Shown here in pieces: positions 63,443-64,000 of a stretch of 64,000 nt of DNA. The notes beneath the pieces were generated by a model. That model did not search any database and had not been told where the DNA came from. It worked only from the letters and a program-made list of their open reading frames with translations. The stretch comes from Desulfitobacterium dehalogenans ATCC 51507 (lineage in GTDB: Bacteria > Bacillota > Desulfitobacteriia > Desulfitobacteriales > Desulfitobacteriaceae): the NCBI RefSeq assembly GCF_000243155.2, contig NC_018017.1:1736001-1800000 (forward strand), written 5' to 3'. Every line of letters begins with the position of its first letter. Position 1 is the first letter of the stretch. A program made the position numbers and the translations under genes.

Positions 63443-64000
63443 ATGCAAAGCAAAATTGCCCAAGCTATTAAATTAAGAAACCAGCCTGTAGCGGTATTGC
63501 GCTCCAATTCCAAGCCCGAAAAGGCAATGCAATTTAAAGAAGGAAAATGGGGTTGTGCCATCTCTCTGCTCAACATGGCTGCCAAAGGACATGTTGCGGT
63601 ATTTGCTAACTCTACGACTACTTGTAACGGTGGTAAGGTGGGACTGGGATTCAGGCAATTTGAGTTGGGTTTTATTGAGTATTTCTTATCTACGGGTGGT
63701 GTAGGTGGACGAGAAGGGGAGTTTTATAAAAAGAACCCTGAACTCGCTGGTAAATTCGCTCTTGGACTGCCTAAAGTGACAGCAAAAGAATATATTATCT
63801 TTAAGCCCCTGTCCGAAGCAAAAGAAGGCGAAACTCCGGAGGGGATCATCTTTTTAGTTAATGCGGATCAGATCTCGGCCTTGACTGTGCTGGCCAATTA
63901 TGATCGACCGACTCAGGATAATGTCAAAGTTAACTTTGGAGCGGGCTGTCATCAGACTGTGCTCTTTACCTTGGATCAAGTCGATAAGGACAAGGATCAG
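63443..64000 (+). CDS. DUF169 family protein, 3' end beyond the window
   Basis: The frame runs from ATG 63443 (GAGGAG about 10 bases upstream) to the window edge without a stop, 186 residues so far. SKIAQAIKLRNQPVAVLRSNSKP, then WGCAISLLNMAAKGHVAVFAN, TTTCNGGKVGLGF and GAGCHQTVLF are typical of DUF169, a family of unknown function common in anaerobes and methanogens and rich in conserved Cys. It stands downstream of the exporter operon but is separated by about 200 bases. Confidence 0.8.
   Translation, partial: MQSKIAQAIKLRNQPVAVLRSNSKPEKAMQFKEGKWGCAISLLNMAAKGHVAVFANSTTTCNGGKVGLGFRQFELGFIEYFLSTGGVGGREGEFYKKNPELAGKFALGLPKVTAKEYIIFKPLSEAKEGETPEGIIFLVNADQISALTVLANYDRPTQDNVKVNFGAGCHQTVLFTLDQVDKDKDQ

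Overview
The window reads as chromosome of a low-to-mid GC, endospore-forming anaerobic Firmicute of the Clostridia. Supporting signs are strong AGGAGG-type ribosome sites, spore-coat type genes, a PadR regulator and several OmpR-type two-component systems, a sigma-54 activator, a radical-SAM/B12 protein, a soluble zinc-binding chemoreceptor and a 4-hydroxybutyryl-CoA dehydratase-family enzyme. A Desulfitobacterium-like Peptococcaceae is my best guess; this is inference from gene content, not a database match. No rRNA or tRNA genes were seen.

Layout. 1-3.1 kb: small genes, a divergent uracil-DNA glycosylase, a decayed histidine kinase, a lipoprotein and a poly-aspartate peptide. 3.2-9.5 kb: a sugar-nucleotide and spore-coat glycosylation cluster (epimerase, UDP-glucose dehydrogenase, a CotS-like kinase fused to a CotSA-like glycosyltransferase, GalU). 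9.6-13.5 kb: a rifamycin phosphotransferase and two flavodoxin-like oxidoreductases. 13.6-17.1 kb: a frameshifted SHOCT gene, a LysM protein and two cysteine-rich paralogues. 17.3-22.9 kb: a SymE-type toxin, an EamA transporter, a VOC protein, an ABC-2 exporter and a PadR pair. 23.1-26.0 kb: a VanR/VanS-like pair followed by a D-Ala-D-Ala carboxypeptidase that shares its upstream box. 26.2-29.6 kb: AlkD, a DUF1848 protein and a CZB chemoreceptor. 29.57-30.08 kb: a type I-C-like CRISPR leader with one repeat and no spacer array, next to a perfect 60-bp palindrome. 30.2-37.1 kb: an O-acyltransferase/SGNH protein, a two-component operon with a lipoprotein, and a 5'-truncated radical SAM gene.

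37.5-47.3 kb is the clearest metabolic unit. A PAS/sigma-54 activator faces a sigma-54-like promoter that precedes enoyl-CoA hydratase, a 4-hydroxybutyryl-CoA dehydratase-family enzyme with all four Fe-S ligands, an acyl-CoA dehydrogenase, a 3-hydroxyacyl-CoA dehydrogenase, an acyl-CoA ligase and a DUF362 protein. Together these look like inducible activation and oxidation of a short-chain (hydroxy/enoyl) acid. 47.5-52.8 kb: a TetM-like ribosomal GTPase fused to a Rae1/YacP-like NYN nuclease domain, then an amino-acid decarboxylase divergent from a LysR regulator. 53.0-64.0 kb: another two-component operon, TrmO, a LysM protein with a flavinylation-like motif, an SCP2 protein, a MarR-controlled heterodimeric ABC exporter and the start of a DUF169 gene.

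The best candidates for something new are the spacer-less CRISPR leader-repeat with its palindrome, the GTPase-nuclease fusion, the CotS-CotSA fusion, and the VanR-like box plus ribosome-site hairpin before the carboxypeptidase.
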